Shown here: in pieces, positions 16,558 through 22,930 of the stretch
How positions within the stretch are numbered: position 1 is the stretch's first letter
How the letters are laid out: each line of letters opens with the position of its first letter
Assembly (NCBI GenBank): GCA_001004905.1
Contig: LCRY01000002.1
Location: forward strand, 343,054 to 378,128
DNA length: 35,075 bases
Origin: Parcubacteria group bacterium GW2011_GWA1_56_13
GTDB lineage: Bacteria; Patescibacteriota; Minisyncoccia; Phycocordibacterales; Phycocordibacteraceae
Direction of reading: 5' to 3'
Translations under genes and position numbers: made by a program
The notes under the pieces: generated by a model
The model's input: only the letters and a program-made list of their open reading frames with translations
The model's database searches: none
What the model was told of the DNA's origin: nothing

Positions 16558-16905
16558 TTAGAAAGGAAGTATCGTCTGCTCCGCTTTCTTGCCCGCCGTC
16601 GCCGAGGAGTCCGCATCGACGATCTCTATGCGCGCCGGTCCGGACGTATTTGATTGAACCGCGGCAGCGGTCCCGGCAAGATTTTGCGGCCCGGCATTGC
16701 CCGAAACGGTAGGCGCCTCCGCCTCACCCGCGTTCCCCGCGAACGAAGTGTTTTTGAGCGCGAATGCGCCCGTCCCGATCGAGCTCGCGAGCCACACGAG
16801 CGCTATGAGCGCCGTGCCGGCGGCGGCGGCACCGAACGCGACCCGTCTGCGGATGTGGTGCGGCTTGCCCTGTATGTGTTCAATGTGTTGAAAGACGGTC
16901 CTCAT
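16558..16905 (-). CDS. Small single-pass membrane protein upstream of gyrA
   Basis: 115 residues, no family recognised. A His/Arg-rich cytoplasmic start (MRTVFQHIEHIQGKPHHIRRRV), one membrane helix (FGAAAAGTALIALVWLASSIGTGAF, about 24-48), then an Ala/Gly/Ser/Thr-rich low-complexity tail that is probably extracytoplasmic and ends in EQTILPF. Such short type-II membrane proteins with disordered tails are frequent in Parcubacteria. It is 18 nt ahead of gyrA. The start codon lies at the foot of a possible hairpin. Confidence 0.65.
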   Translation of the reverse strand: MRTVFQHIEHIQGKPHHIRRRVAFGAAAAGTALIALVWLASSIGTGAFALKNTSFAGNAGEAEAPTVSGNAGPQNLAGTAAAVQSNTSGPARIEIVDADSSATAGKKAEQTILPF

Positions 16906-16946
16906 GAGCTTTTTCTTAGCGAGTAATCGAGCTTAGTAAAAGCTCA
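16905..16946 (-). promoter_or_regulatory. Possible start-site hairpin of the small membrane protein gene
   Basis: TGAGCTTTT (16905-16913) and AAAAGCTCA (16938-16946) are perfect 9-nt inverted copies with a 24-nt loop. On the minus-strand mRNA the stem would end at the ATG and cover the place of a ribosome site. The outer arm touches repeat element B. Confidence 0.35.
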
Positions 16947-17095
16947 CCCCGCACCACTTTTGCGGAACGGTCGTTCCAGCGACCCGCGGGCGAATAGCCC
17001 GGCCCTATTCGGGCCAGGGTCGCTACGACCTTGTTGAAATATTGGTGATTGTTTCGAGTCGGTGACATACGGTTTAGCAAAAGTGGTGCCGGGGT
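16946..17095. repeat. Inverted-repeat element B (ACCACTTTTGC ends) with internal hairpin
   Basis: 150 bp with no gene. Ends are ACCCCGCACCACTTTTGC on the left and GCAAAAGTGGTGCCGGGGT on the right, inverted copies with one extra base. Inside lies a second imperfect 20-bp palindrome (16978-16997 with 17005-17024, AGCGACCC...GGGTCGCT). The ends match element A at 3019-3119, so this is a repeat family. No convincing target duplication is visible. It fills the space between the MBL-fold gene and the small membrane protein gene. Confidence 0.7.
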
Positions 17096-17105
17096 CTAAG
17101 AGAAT

Positions 17106-17780
17106 CTAATTCGCTTTGCTCATAACATTCTCTAAGACCAGTATACTCCCCGTTCGGCCAAGCAGGTCCTTTTTCTTCAGCGTGAGCTTATCCGCCTTCT
17201 CGCTCCCGTTGCCCGCCTCCTTAAGGAACGCTTCCAGCGCCTTCGGCTGCCCGATGCCGCTCCAGTGCATGGGGACGATGATCTTCGGCTCAAGGGAGAC
17301 CGCGAGTTCATGCGCCTTGGCTCCGGTGAGTACGCCGCCGCCGCCCACCGGCACGAAAAGGACATCTATCTCATCAATGCTCTCGCGTGCTTCCTGCGAG
17401 AGTTCGGTAGTTGCGAGTGCGCCGAGGTGCACGAGCGTCATGTCTTCGAGTTGGACGCTATATATCGTATTAATGTACCCCGGACGCTCGCCCTGTGCGG
17501 CCTTGGCCGAAGCGGGATAGGCGCTCTGCGAAAGAAATCCCTGGATGACGACGCCGGCGCGCTCGTACTCGCCGGGGCCGGTGATGGCAAAGGGAACCTT
17601 ATCGCCGTACGTCACCTCTTCGATGCCGTTCATGTCAGGGTGGTCTCGGGAGACGAGCGCGATATCCGCGCCGAAACGCACGGGCGGTAACGTCCCGTTC
17701 TTACCGATGGGGTCGAACGCGAGCGTCAGATCGCCGAAGGTCACCTTGAAGCACTGCCCGCCGTGGTGCGTAATAACCAT
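17106..17780 (-). CDS. MBL-fold metal-dependent hydrolase (UlaG-like, COG2220 type)
   Basis: 224 residues from ATG 17780 (MVITHHGGQCFKVTFGDLTLAFDP); GGAGGG precedes it at good spacing. The track's longer ORF upstream is not coding and crosses the structured RNA. The fold pattern of small UlaG-like beta-lactamase-superfamily proteins is present: THHGGQCFKV start, ADIALVSRDHPDMNG (the usual HxHxDH reduced to RDHPDMN), GPGEYERAGVVIQGF, LVHLGALA, VLFVPVGGGGVLTGAKAHELAVSLEPKIIVPMHW. Family members bind one or two metals, but the exact substrate is unknown. Loss of the first His of the metal motif may mean altered metal binding. Confidence 0.85.
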   Translation of the reverse strand: MVITHHGGQCFKVTFGDLTLAFDPIGKNGTLPPVRFGADIALVSRDHPDMNGIEEVTYGDKVPFAITGPGEYERAGVVIQGFLSQSAYPASAKAAQGERPGYINTIYSVQLEDMTLVHLGALATTELSQEARESIDEIDVLFVPVGGGGVLTGAKAHELAVSLEPKIIVPMHWSGIGQPKALEAFLKEAGNGSEKADKLTLKKKDLLGRTGSILVLENVMSKAN

Positions 17781-17878
17781 ATTTACCCTCCATTTTAGCA
17801 TGAAAACCGAGCGTGCGGTAGTGGATTTCCGGTCAAAATAATGAGAGGTCCGCAATACATACCGGAGGCGGGGACCCG

Positions 17879-17906
17879 TTGTCGAAAAACAAAATTCTGG
17901 TATATT
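17879..17906 (+). promoter_or_regulatory. Promoter of the structured RNA (extended -10)
   Basis: TTGTCG, 16-nt spacer, TATATT preceded by TGG (extended -10). The predicted start is about 17909-17913, exactly where the folded region begins. Confidence 0.65.
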
Positions 17907-17908
17907 CA

Positions 17909-18080
17909 GAGGTGGACGCCGTGTCGGAATTGGCGTCCCTGTAACCCTCAACGGATGAGGAGCAGCCGATGGACTACCGCTACGCGCCAGGGCAGGCACA
18001 GGGGGTCTGATTCCTTGGAGCGCGTGAATACCTCCCAAAGATGCACATTCGGGACCTTGCTTCGGCGGGTCCTTTTTTTT
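17909..18080 (+). ncRNA. Unassigned structured RNA, about 170 nt
   Basis: A noncoding stretch with its own promoter and terminator. Stems seen by eye: GGACGCC/GGCGTCC (17914-17920 with 17932-17938), CCTC/GAGG (17946-17949 with 17957-17960), ACGCGC/GCGCGT (17982-17987 with 18020-18025), and a closing GAGGT/ACCTC (17909-17913 with 18030-18034), giving a multibranch fold, then the terminator hairpin. I compared it from memory with SRP RNA, RNase P RNA, tmRNA, 6S RNA and common riboswitch cores (TPP, FMN, SAM, lysine, glycine, cobalamin, c-di-GMP) and none of their signatures fits. As it terminates before rpsA it could be a trans-acting RNA or an attenuator. Confidence 0.6.
18052..18080 (+). terminator. 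Rho-independent terminator of the structured RNA
   Basis: GGACC...GGTCC around GC-TTCG-GC, followed by eight T. It is a textbook intrinsic terminator. Confidence 0.9.
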
Positions 18081-18092
18081 CAACAACCCGCA

Positions 18093-18101
18093 TGCTATAG
18101 T
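18093..18101 (+). promoter_or_regulatory. Predicted extended -10 promoter of rpsA
   Basis: TGCTATAGT just after the terminator T run; the -35 position is the T run itself. It would give rpsA a leader of about 110 nt. Confidence 0.45.
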
Positions 18102-18199
18102 GCGCCCGTTGCGTGCCGGAGAACTAGGGGCCAGCTAACCCTTGCGCCGCGTATCCCAAGCTTGTCGAAGGAAACGGTTCAAGTACTGCCCGCGAAAAT

Positions 18200-18212
18200 C
18201 CGCACCACTTTT
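18200..18212 (+). repeat. Solo ACCACTTTT repeat arm before rpsA
   Basis: CCGCACCACTTTT matches the ends of elements A and B, but no inverted partner is found nearby. It lies 5 nt before the rpsA start codon, where a Shine-Dalgarno would be expected and is absent. Confidence 0.4.
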
Positions 18213-18217
18213 AATAT

Positions 18218-19393
18218 ATGTCCGAAGTGAAAGATGCGCTCGCCGGTGGCGGACCCGCCACCAGCGGGAAAGCCCTGCCTGCGCAGACAGGAGCCCCGAT
18301 ACCGACCATCCACGTCGCTGAAGGCCATCCGATGGCCTCCTTGGTTGACGCCATTCCGGCGCCGCCGGTGGCGGGTGACCTCGTCGAGGGCACCATCATC
18401 GCCATCAGCCGCGGACGCGTGTATATCGACCTGCCGCCGTTCGGGACCGGCCTCATTTACGGCCGCGAATACCTCAACGCCGCGGACGTCCTGCGCAAGG
18501 CGAATCAGGGTGACATCATCAGCGCGAAGGTCGTGGACCCGGCGGGCCGCGATGGCTATATCGAACTCTCCTTGAAAGAAGCACGGCAGGCGGCCATCTG
18601 GGGCGAAGCCGAGCGGGCTATCGTCGCACAGACGCCGTACTCGCTCACCGTCGAGGAAGCGAACAAGGGCGGACTTATCCTTTCATGGCAGGGCATTTCC
18701 GGATTCCTTCCCGCCTCGCAGCTCTCCAAAGAACATTACCCGCGCGTGCCGGAAGGCGACAAGGAGAAGATACTCGGCGAGCTCATGCGTCTTGTCGGGC
18801 ATCCGCTCTCGGTGCGCATCATTACCGCCGACGCGAAGGAGGGCAAACTTATATTCTCCGAACGCACGGGGAACGAAGCGGAAGAGAAAGCATCGCTTAT
18901 AGATAAGTACCAGGTCGGCGACGTCGTCGAGGGCGAGGTGACGGGCATCGTTGATTTCGGCGTCTTCGTGAAATTGGAGCCGGGGCTTGAGGGGCTCGTC
19001 CATATCAGCGAGCTCGACTGGGGCCTCGTGGAGGACCCGCATATGTTCTCTTCCGTCGGCGACAAAGTGAGAGTCAAAGTCATCGAGATAAAGGACGGCA
19101 AGATCTCGCTCTCCATCAAAGCGCTCAAGGAGAATCCATGGCACACCGCGGCCGAACGCTACAGCAAAGGCATGGAGGTGCCGGGGGTCGTCATTAAATA
19201 CAACAAGCATGGTGCGCTCGTCTCCATCGAGGAAGGCGTTGCCGGCCTCGTGCATGTGAGTGAATTCTCAACACCGGCGGAACTTCGCGAGACCCTGGAG
19301 CTCGGGAGGACGTACCCCTTCGTCATTTCCCTCTTTGAACCGAAGGAACAGCGCATGACGCTCACGTTCGCAGGCAAGAAAAGTAATCTATAG
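18218..19393 (+). CDS. rpsA: 30S ribosomal protein S1, four S1 domains
   Basis: 391-residue mRNA-binding protein of the 30S platform. Four S1/OB repeats are seen: about 45-120 (GDLVEGTIIAISRGRVYIDL), about 130-215 (divergent, GGLILSWQGISGFLPASQL), about 228-305 (GDVVEGEVTGIVDFGVFVKLEPGLEGLVHISEL) and about 315-388 (GMEVPGVVIKYNKHGALVSIEEGVAGLVHVSEF). The six-domain E. coli form is longer; four is common in Gram-positive-like and reduced genomes. The start at ATG 18218 has no Shine-Dalgarno; a repeat arm occupies that spot, so initiation may depend on leader features or autoregulation. An Ala/Pro-rich disordered N-terminus precedes domain one. Confidence 0.95.
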   Translation: MSEVKDALAGGGPATSGKALPAQTGAPIPTIHVAEGHPMASLVDAIPAPPVAGDLVEGTIIAISRGRVYIDLPPFGTGLIYGREYLNAADVLRKANQGDIISAKVVDPAGRDGYIELSLKEARQAAIWGEAERAIVAQTPYSLTVEEANKGGLILSWQGISGFLPASQLSKEHYPRVPEGDKEKILGELMRLVGHPLSVRIITADAKEGKLIFSERTGNEAEEKASLIDKYQVGDVVEGEVTGIVDFGVFVKLEPGLEGLVHISELDWGLVEDPHMFSSVGDKVRVKVIEIKDGKISLSIKALKENPWHTAAERYSKGMEVPGVVIKYNKHGALVSIEEGVAGLVHVSEFSTPAELRETLELGRTYPFVISLFEPKEQRMTLTFAGKKSNL

Positions 19394-19408
19394 GTCAGGT
19401 ATGAACGA

Positions 19409-19438
19409 AATCACGCGGCGCCGAGGCACCGCGTGATT
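19409..19438. terminator. Bidirectional terminator between rpsA and the 76-aa gene
   Basis: AATCACGCGG pairs with CCGCGTGATT around a 10-nt loop; TTCTTCATT follows on the plus side and TTTCGTT on the minus side. The two flanking genes converge on it. Confidence 0.75.
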
Positions 19439-19440
19439 CT

Positions 19441-19671
19441 TCATTCTGCTCCTACGCCGCCGTACGAGTCGATGGCCGCAATGCAGGCCGAGAGCTTGTC
19501 TCTCGTTTTCTGGTGCTCCGGTGCTTGTACTTGGTCGCTATCGAGATAGTCCTTCAACCTCTTTTTTAGCTCGGCCCTAACCCCACCGTCATGAGGAATC
19601 AGGAAATTCCCCTCGAGAAATTCTTTATCGAAATAGACGTTCGGAACTTTCAATGGGATCTGTTCGAACAT
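19441..19671 (-). CDS. Small hypothetical protein (76 aa)
   Basis: No family recognised. MFEQIPLKVPNVYFDKEFLEGNFLIPHDGGVRAELKKRLKDYL... then a helical acidic tail ending YGGVGAE; predicted soluble. The start ATG 19671 has no Shine-Dalgarno but TACACT lies 7 nt upstream, the leaderless pattern seen elsewhere. A terminator follows the stop immediately. It is convergent with rpsA and follows pth's downstream end on the other side. Confidence 0.65.
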   Translation of the reverse strand: MFEQIPLKVPNVYFDKEFLEGNFLIPHDGGVRAELKKRLKDYLDSDQVQAPEHQKTRDKLSACIAAIDSYGGVGAE

Positions 19672-19678
19672 GCTACAA

Positions 19679-19684
19679 AGTGTA
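19679..19684 (-). promoter_or_regulatory. Predicted -10 box, leaderless type (76-aa gene)
   Basis: TACACT on the minus strand, 7 nt before ATG 19671. Confidence 0.4.
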
Positions 19685-19690
19685 TCAGAA

Positions 19691-20290
19691 CTATTGGCGC
19701 GTGTTCGCGAATTGAGTGGCCGAACTGATACCTTCGGTCGCGAACAGGCGCAGGGCTTCGGCAGCCTTCTTGAATATCTTTTTCGCGGTCGCTTCCTCGC
19801 CGGGCTTCCACTTCCCTATCACTTGTTTAATCACTTTTTCTTCGCCCTGCACTTTTTTTGCCTGATTCTTTTTGCCCGGAGCAGAAATGCCGATGCGTAT
19901 TCTGGCGAAGTCCTGTGTCCTTGCTGCGCGCATGACGCTCTCGACCCCTTTGTGTCCGCCACTGCCGCGCCCGAATACCATCTTTATAGTGCCAAGCGGC
20001 AGGTCGAGGTCATCGTGGACGACCAGCAGGTTCTTCGCGGCTTTCGGCGACTTCACGAACGCGGCTGCCGCCTTCCCCGAGTTATTCATCATGGTCTCCG
20101 GCAAAACGAGCGTCACTGCCTCTTTCCCTATTCTTCCCGCGACGACGAGTGCGTTCGCTTTTTTATTGAAATCGAATTCTCCGAATCCCTCCTGCTTCGC
20201 AAGAAGCTCCACGGCGTTCCTTCCGGCGTTGTGCCGCGTCTTCTCGTATTCCTTCCCCGGATTCCCGAGCCCGACGATAATAAGTGCCAT
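19691..20290 (-). CDS. pth: Peptidyl-tRNA hydrolase
   Basis: Releases tRNA from prematurely dropped peptidyl-tRNA in the cytoplasm. 199 residues from ATG 20290 (MALIIVGLGNPGKEYEKTRHNAG), where the active-site Asn (about N10) and catalytic His (about H20) are visible. Further family motifs are LPETMMNNSGKA, LLVVHDDLDLPLGTIKM and GSGGHKGVESVM. The longer track start at 20476 runs into lepB and is wrong. The gene is divergent from lepB with a 60-bp gap. A C-terminal basic stretch (KKNQAKKVQGEEK) is longer than usual but inside family variation. Confidence 0.96.
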   Translation of the reverse strand: MALIIVGLGNPGKEYEKTRHNAGRNAVELLAKQEGFGEFDFNKKANALVVAGRIGKEAVTLVLPETMMNNSGKAAAAFVKSPKAAKNLLVVHDDLDLPLGTIKMVFGRGSGGHKGVESVMRAARTQDFARIRIGISAPGKKNQAKKVQGEEKVIKQVIGKWKPGEEATAKKIFKKAAEALRLFATEGISSATQFANTRQ

Positions 20291-20297
20291 GCGGAGA

Positions 20298-20303
20298 ATG
20301 CTA
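20298..20303 (-). promoter_or_regulatory. Predicted extended -10 box, leaderless type (pth)
   Basis: TGGTAGCAT on the minus strand with 7 nt to ATG 20290. Confidence 0.5.
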
Positions 20304-20338
20304 CCACGAATGAAACTTGCGCAGTTTCTACCTTTAAG

Positions 20339-20344
20339 TACAAT
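20339..20344 (+). promoter_or_regulatory. Predicted -10 box, leaderless type (lepB)
   Basis: TACAAT, then exactly 6 nt (GCCCCC), then ATG 20351; no Shine-Dalgarno is possible in this space. Confidence 0.5.
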
Positions 20345-20350
20345 GCCCCC

Positions 20351-20941
20351 ATGTCTGACACTTGGAAGGATCTTTTCAAAGATCTTTTCACACTCGCGCT
20401 CCTTATCGTCGTCGTGGTCATCCCGATCCGGGTCTTTGTCGTTTCGCCGTTCATCGTCGACGGCGATTCCATGCATCCCACGTTCGAAAATCTCGATTAC
20501 CTCATCATTGATGAACTTATCTACAATTTCAAGGCGCCTGAGCGCGGTGATATTATCGTCTTCCGTTATCCAGGCGACCCGTCCATTTTCTATATCAAGC
20601 GCATTATCGGGCTCCCCGGTGAAACGGTTTCCATCAATCGCGGCGCTGTGACTATTACTAACGCAGCCGGGGAAAAAATGACGCTCGATGAGCCGTACAT
20701 CGTGAACGAGGACGCGACGTATACTAAAAGCGTTTCGCTTCTCCCCGGAGAATATTTCGTCATGGGCGACAACCGTCCAAACTCTTCCGACAGCCGGGTT
20801 TGGGGACCGCTGCCAAAAAAGGACATTATCGGCCGCGCTGACCTGCGGCTTCTGCCCATATCGAAAGCTGCGTTCTTCCCCGGTACCGCGTCATACGCGA
20901 GCGACGACAACGAGGCCGCGACAATTCCCGCGGCACTATGA
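20351..20941 (+). CDS. lepB: Signal peptidase I
   Basis: Membrane serine-lysine protease (196 residues) that removes signal peptides from secreted proteins. One N-terminal membrane helix (LFTLALLIVVVVIPIRVFVV, about 12-31) is followed by the catalytic Ser in DGDSMHPT (about S40), the catalytic Lys in FYIKRIIGLPG (about K83) and the family box YFVMGDNRPNSSDSR (about 140-155). The ORF-track start at 19670 is spurious; ATG 20351 fits both the domain start and the leaderless -10 box. The many signal-peptide proteins in the window (pilin-like genes, deacetylase) are its likely substrates. Confidence 0.96.
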   Translation: MSDTWKDLFKDLFTLALLIVVVVIPIRVFVVSPFIVDGDSMHPTFENLDYLIIDELIYNFKAPERGDIIVFRYPGDPSIFYIKRIIGLPGETVSINRGAVTITNAAGEKMTLDEPYIVNEDATYTKSVSLLPGEYFVMGDNRPNSSDSRVWGPLPKKDIIGRADLRLLPISKAAFFPGTASYASDDNEAATIPAAL

Positions 20942-20970
20942 CCCACGCAATGCCATTCAGGGTCATAGTG
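20934..20970 (+). promoter_or_regulatory. Perfect 11-bp hairpin at the lepB stop
   Basis: CACTATGACCC and GGGTCATAGTG pair perfectly around a 15-nt loop and include the lepB stop codon. No T run follows, so it is a weak terminator at best; it may be an mRNA stability or processing element between lepB and the next gene, 14 nt on. Confidence 0.5.
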
Positions 20971-20984
20971 AGTCATATCGAACT

Positions 20985-22130
20985 ATGACACGCGACACCA
21001 TCCCGGCCGAGGAACTGTTGCATAAGGCGCGCGCGATCGGCCAGTATTACGGATTTACACCGCTTTCGCACGTAACGTCTTCCGCGCGCGGAAGCGCCCG
21101 TTCGAAAGAGCGCTATCCGGACGCGGTCACCGCGCTCGCGCTCGATTCGGTCGCCGACACGGTCGCCAGCTTCTTGCGGCAATGCCAGAAAGCCGGGTGC
21201 ACGCCCACTACGCGGCAGCCGCTGTTCCTCTGGCATACGAATATCGCTCCCGGACGGCCCGCGCAGAAGCGCGCGGTCATCCAATTCCATGCGCTCGGCT
21301 CCGATCGCGCCATCGCGGACGCCGTCGTCATTCGCGCGCTCCTCGCGCTGGCGCGCGATCTCTTCCACGAAGAGCCGACGCTGCATATTAATTCGATGGG
21401 CGATAAGGAGACGCGGGCGCGTTACGCGCGGGAACTGGCGATTTTTTTCAAGAAGCGTTCGGAAACGCTTCCGGAGGAGTGCACGGAGCGTGCCAAGCAC
21501 GACGTCTTCCTTGCCGCCGAATTCGCCATCCTCCGCGAATGCGCGGAGGACCTTCCCGCACCGACCGAACATCTCTCGGACGCGAGCCGAAAACGCTTTG
21601 AAGACCTGCTCGAATATCTGGAAATGACAGAGACGCCCTATGGGCTCGCACGCACGCTCATCAGCCGCGGCTCGGTATGGAATGATACTTGTTTCGAGGT
21701 GCGTGTCGGCGGCAACCGTGTCGCATGGGGTTCGCGCTATAACGACCTCGCGCGCCATTTTTTCCCCAATGCTCCCTTCAGCGCGATCGGCGCGGTCTTC
21801 CAGGCGACGAGCGAAGGGAAGGTCGTGGTCAAGGCGAAATCCCCGCGTCTGCGATTTTCCTTCGTCCACATCGGCGATGAAGCGAAACGGCTTTCCATCC
21901 GCCTCGCCGAAGAGTTCAGGCGAGCCCACGTCTCGCTCGCGCAGGATATCGGTGTGGAATCGCTTACCGAACAGCTGCACCTCGCCGAACGGCGTAATAG
22001 TCCGTATCTCCTCATCATGGGGCGCAAAGAGGCGCTCGAACACACGGCGATATTGCGCAATCGCCAGACCCAGGAAGAGATCATTCTTCCGCTCAACGGT
22101 CTCGCCGAGCGCCTCAAATCGTTTGCGTAA
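20985..22130 (+). CDS. Histidyl-tRNA synthetase paralogue with lost catalytic motifs
   Basis: 381 residues that follow HisRS end to end: RAVIQFHALGSD matches motif 2 RYRQFHQLGCE, ARYARELAIFFKKRSETLPEECTERAKHD matches the HisRS insertion region, and the C-terminal anticodon-type domain (YLLIMGRKEALEHTAILRNRQTQEE) is well kept. Yet the FRxE arginine of motif 2 is missing (NIAPGRPAQKR), RGLDYY of the histidine-binding loop is RGSVWN, and motif 3 GxERL is replaced by VFQATSEGK. I infer an inactive paralogue, comparable in logic to HisZ or GCN2-type HisRS-like domains, possibly a tRNA or RNA sensor. A functional hisS should exist elsewhere. The start ATG 20985 fits the domain. Confidence 0.8.
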   Translation: MTRDTIPAEELLHKARAIGQYYGFTPLSHVTSSARGSARSKERYPDAVTALALDSVADTVASFLRQCQKAGCTPTTRQPLFLWHTNIAPGRPAQKRAVIQFHALGSDRAIADAVVIRALLALARDLFHEEPTLHINSMGDKETRARYARELAIFFKKRSETLPEECTERAKHDVFLAAEFAILRECAEDLPAPTEHLSDASRKRFEDLLEYLEMTETPYGLARTLISRGSVWNDTCFEVRVGGNRVAWGSRYNDLARHFFPNAPFSAIGAVFQATSEGKVVVKAKSPRLRFSFVHIGDEAKRLSIRLAEEFRRAHVSLAQDIGVESLTEQLHLAERRNSPYLLIMGRKEALEHTAILRNRQTQEEIILPLNGLAERLKSFA

Positions 22131-22160
22131 GTCCGCGGAGATGTGGTAGAGTCCTCCCAC

Positions 22161-22433
22161 ATGACAGCAGGCACGAGAGTGGAAGTGCGCCGCGGAAAGA
22201 ACGAAAGTTCGACCGCGCTCATTCGCCGATTCACCCGCAGAGCGCAGGGGCTTGGTCTCGTGCGCGAAATGCGCGACCGGCGCTATTGGCAGCGTTCCAA
22301 GTCAAAGAACGTCGAACATAAGCGCGCGCTCATCTCGAAGGTCCGCCGCGAAAAATATAATGAGCTCGTGAAGCTCGGGAAGATCGACCCGGCGGCGAAA
22401 AGGGACTCCCGGGGTAGGGGCGGTAAGCGCTAG
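22161..22433 (+). CDS. rpsU: Ribosomal protein bS21
   Basis: 90 residues; a small basic 30S protein near the mRNA exit and anti-Shine-Dalgarno. The S21 pattern is recognisable: NESSTALIRRFTRRAQGLGLVREMRDRRYWQRSKSKNVEHKR. It is longer than the usual 60-70 because of a Gly/Arg/Lys-rich tail. ATG 22161 is preferred over the in-frame GTG at 22143; TAGAGT lies 8 nt before it. It is followed after 2 nt by ybeY, so both belong to one transcript. Confidence 0.88.
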   Translation: MTAGTRVEVRRGKNESSTALIRRFTRRAQGLGLVREMRDRRYWQRSKSKNVEHKRALISKVRREKYNELVKLGKIDPAAKRDSRGRGGKR

Positions 22434-22435
22434 GA

Positions 22436-22930
22436 ATGTCCGGCATTTCGATAAAAAATTTCACCCGCCGACATTCAAACGTGTGGGCGGATTTGCCGTT
22501 TGCGGCAGTGGCGAAGGAAATCCTTCCTGACTGGGACATTTCTCTTGTCTTTGCCGGGGCGACGCGCGCTCGCGCGCTCAACAAAAAACTGCGCGGCAAA
22601 ACATATGTTCCGAACGTGCTCTCGTATGTCGCGAACAAGAATAGCGCGGAAATCATCATATGCCCGAGCGAAGCGGGAAAACAGGCCCCCGACTTCCTGC
22701 TTCCCGCCTCCAGTTTCCTGCTCCTGCTCTTTATCCACGGCGCACTGCATATAAAGGGGTGGGCGCATGGTGCTAGGATGGAGAGATGCGAACGAGATTT
22801 GCTGGCGAAATTCCTGTCCGCGCCCACCGACGCGCTACACGCGGGTGCCCATGAGACGACGCATCGCCACCGGCATCGACATCGGGACGTACCAGGTAAA
22901 AATGGTCGTCGTCGAGGAGCTTTCCGATAA
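22436..22930 (+). CDS. ybeY: Endoribonuclease YbeY, C-terminus overlapping ftsA
   Basis: Zn-dependent RNase for 16S rRNA 3' maturation and ribosome quality control. The metal motif is present as HGALHIKGWAH (about 102-112), and LNKKLRGKTYVPNVLSY matches the family LNxxxRxxxxxTDVLSF segment, with the usual TDVLSF reduced to PNVLSY. The conserved domain ends near ERDLLAKF; the frame then stays open to 22930, adding about 35 residues that overlap the ftsA start by 80 nt and read as a His-Arg run (HRHRHRHR). Either the tail is real or the stop was lost by mutation. ATG 22436 is 2 nt after the bS21 stop. Confidence 0.88.
   Translation: MSGISIKNFTRRHSNVWADLPFAAVAKEILPDWDISLVFAGATRARALNKKLRGKTYVPNVLSYVANKNSAEIIICPSEAGKQAPDFLLPASSFLLLLFIHGALHIKGWAHGARMERCERDLLAKFLSAPTDALHAGAHETTHRHRHRHRDVPGKNGRRRGAFR

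Noticed and set aside
17909-18035. 6S, SRP, RNase P or tmRNA identity for the structured RNA
   Set aside because: None of the conserved core sequences (for example the SRP GGAAGCAGCC loop context or RNase P GAGGAAAGUCC) is in place.
17781-18086. N-terminal extension of the MBL-fold ORF
   Set aside because: It reads antisense through the structured RNA and its terminator; a strong GGAGGG site marks ATG 17780.
19670-20350. N-terminal extension of the lepB ORF
   Set aside because: It is antisense to pth; signal peptidase homology and the -10 box fix the start at 20351.
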